Positions 6,784-7,495 of a stretch of 7,495 nucleotides of DNA are shown piece after piece. Position numbers and translations under genes: made by a program. The notes below the pieces were generated by a model. The model had not been told where the DNA came from, did not search any database, and saw only the letters and a list, made by a program, of their open reading frames with translations. The stretch's first letter is position 1, and each line of letters begins with the position of its first letter. The stretch comes from JACPSX01 sp035288405 [NCBI: bacterium] (GTDB taxonomy: Bacteria; JACPSX01). The stretch is taken from contig DATEAK010000383.1 in assembly GCA_035288405.1 (NCBI GenBank), positions 1 to 7,495 of the forward strand, given 5' to 3'.

Positions 6784-7495
6784 CACTTCTCTGCGGCGCC
6801 CCACTGCCAGGGGTCGATCTCCACATCGACCACAGAGGGCCGCTCCTGTCCCAGGGCACGTCGCAATGCACCGGCCAGCTCTTCGGGTCGCTCTACCCTC
6901 TCTCCGTAAGCTCCCATCGACTCCGCGCACCGAACAAAGTCCACGTCCGGGTTGTTGATCTCCACGTCTTCATAACGCTTCCGTTGCGCCGCGGGCCCCC
7001 CCCGGAGATGGAGAAACATCTTGTCGTTCAGGTAGGCATGGTTGTTGCAAATCACCGTCAGTACGGGAAGGTTGTACCGACAGGCGGTCCACAGAGCCTG
7101 GGGGTAGTAAAGGAAACTCCCGTCCCCAACAAAGGCCACGACCTGCTGCTTGGGCCTGGCAAGCTTCACACCGAGAGCAGCGGGGAGCCCCCAGCCCAGG
7201 CCCCCGGAGACTTCGTAATAGTTCAGTCCGGGCTCGGGAAATTCGAAAAACCTGCGGAGGTATCCCTGGGTCGTCGTCGTTTCATCCACGACGATGGCGT
7301 CAGGCTCCAGAGCCCGCCGCAGTTCCGCCACCAGCCTGTGGCTCGAAATGGGAACCCGGTCCCATTGCTCTTCCATATCGCGAGCTTTCTCTCCCTCCCG
7401 CGCTGTCCTTTCCTTTTCGATCAGCCGGGCTCGCTGTTGAAATCGACTCCCAAGCTCTTTGCCGGCCAGTTCCCGCACCTTGGCCAGCAACTCTT
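6783..7495 (-). CDS. Thiamine-diphosphate enzyme, C-terminal part (benzoylformate decarboxylase/acetolactate synthase-like)
   Basis: The frame is open to the right edge and ends at TGA 6785-6783. It lacks the N-terminal pyrimidine-binding domain expected in a protein of about 550-600 residues, so about 237 C-terminal residues are visible and no start lies in the window. The ThDP-binding motif is exact: GDG, 24 residues, then NN (GDGSFLYYPQALW... to ...VICNN). It is preceded by SGGLGWGLPAALGVKLARP, very close to the 'GGLGfGlPAAlGvqLA.P' of benzoylformate decarboxylase, and followed by a C-terminal strand VVDVEIDPW. The family decarboxylates 2-oxo acids or joins the resulting carbanion to another carbonyl. 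ALWTA..YN.P after the GDG also resembles benzoylformate decarboxylase more than acetolactate synthase, but substrate-determining residues of the first domain are outside the window. The gap to the next gene is 10 bases, so it belongs to the same operon. Confidence 0.85.
   Translation of the reverse strand, partial: ELLAKVRELAGKELGSRFQQRARLIEKERTAREGEKARDMEEQWDRVPISSHRLVAELRRALEPDAIVVDETTTTQGYLRRFFEFPEPGLNYYEVSGGLGWGLPAALGVKLARPKQQVVAFVGDGSFLYYPQALWTACRYNLPVLTVICNNHAYLNDKMFLHLRGGPAAQRKRYEDVEINNPDVDFVRCAESMGAYGERVERPEELAGALRRALGQERPSVVDVEIDPWQWGAAEK

Overview
The window is a moderately GC-rich stretch of bacterial DNA. It has tight gene spacing, clear GGAGG-type ribosome binding sites and every recognisable gene on the minus strand. 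The mix of hydantoinase/oxoprolinase subunits, a thiamine-diphosphate (ThDP) enzyme and several NMT1/TauA-like periplasmic binding proteins is typical of metabolically versatile Gram-negative soil, sediment or groundwater bacteria. No ribosomal or other marker gene is present, so I do not name a taxon.

Read in the direction of transcription (right to left), the layout is as follows. (1) The C-terminal part of a benzoylformate decarboxylase/acetolactate synthase-like ThDP enzyme, entering from beyond base 7495. (2) A complete periplasmic substrate-binding protein (SBP), 6772-5792. (3) A 564-base gap holding no intact gene but carrying the C-terminal remnant of another SBP (5497-5288). (4) hyuA, 5212-3142, split into two frames by a nine-base G tract (4118-4110 on the coding strand). 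(5) hyuB, overlapping the restored hyuA frame by ATGA. (6) A second complete SBP, 1336-233. (7) The first 50 codons of a further SBP, running off the left edge (150-1).

The layout looks like one catabolic operon. Solute-binding proteins would capture a small organic acid, amide or cyclic imide. HyuA/HyuB would perform an ATP-dependent ring opening or carboxylation, and the ThDP enzyme would decarboxylate or ligate a 2-oxo acid. The actual substrate cannot be read from the sequence. No ABC permease or ATPase gene lies in the window although parts of four SBPs do.

The main observations are the hyuA frameshift in a G9 tract, which is masked because the wrong frame happens to stay open almost to the native stop; a set of G8 tracts in glycine-rich motifs of the same cluster; the decayed SBP between the first intact SBP and hyuA; and a previously uncalled SBP start at the left edge. 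I found no RNA gene, CRISPR array, insertion sequence or convincing terminator.
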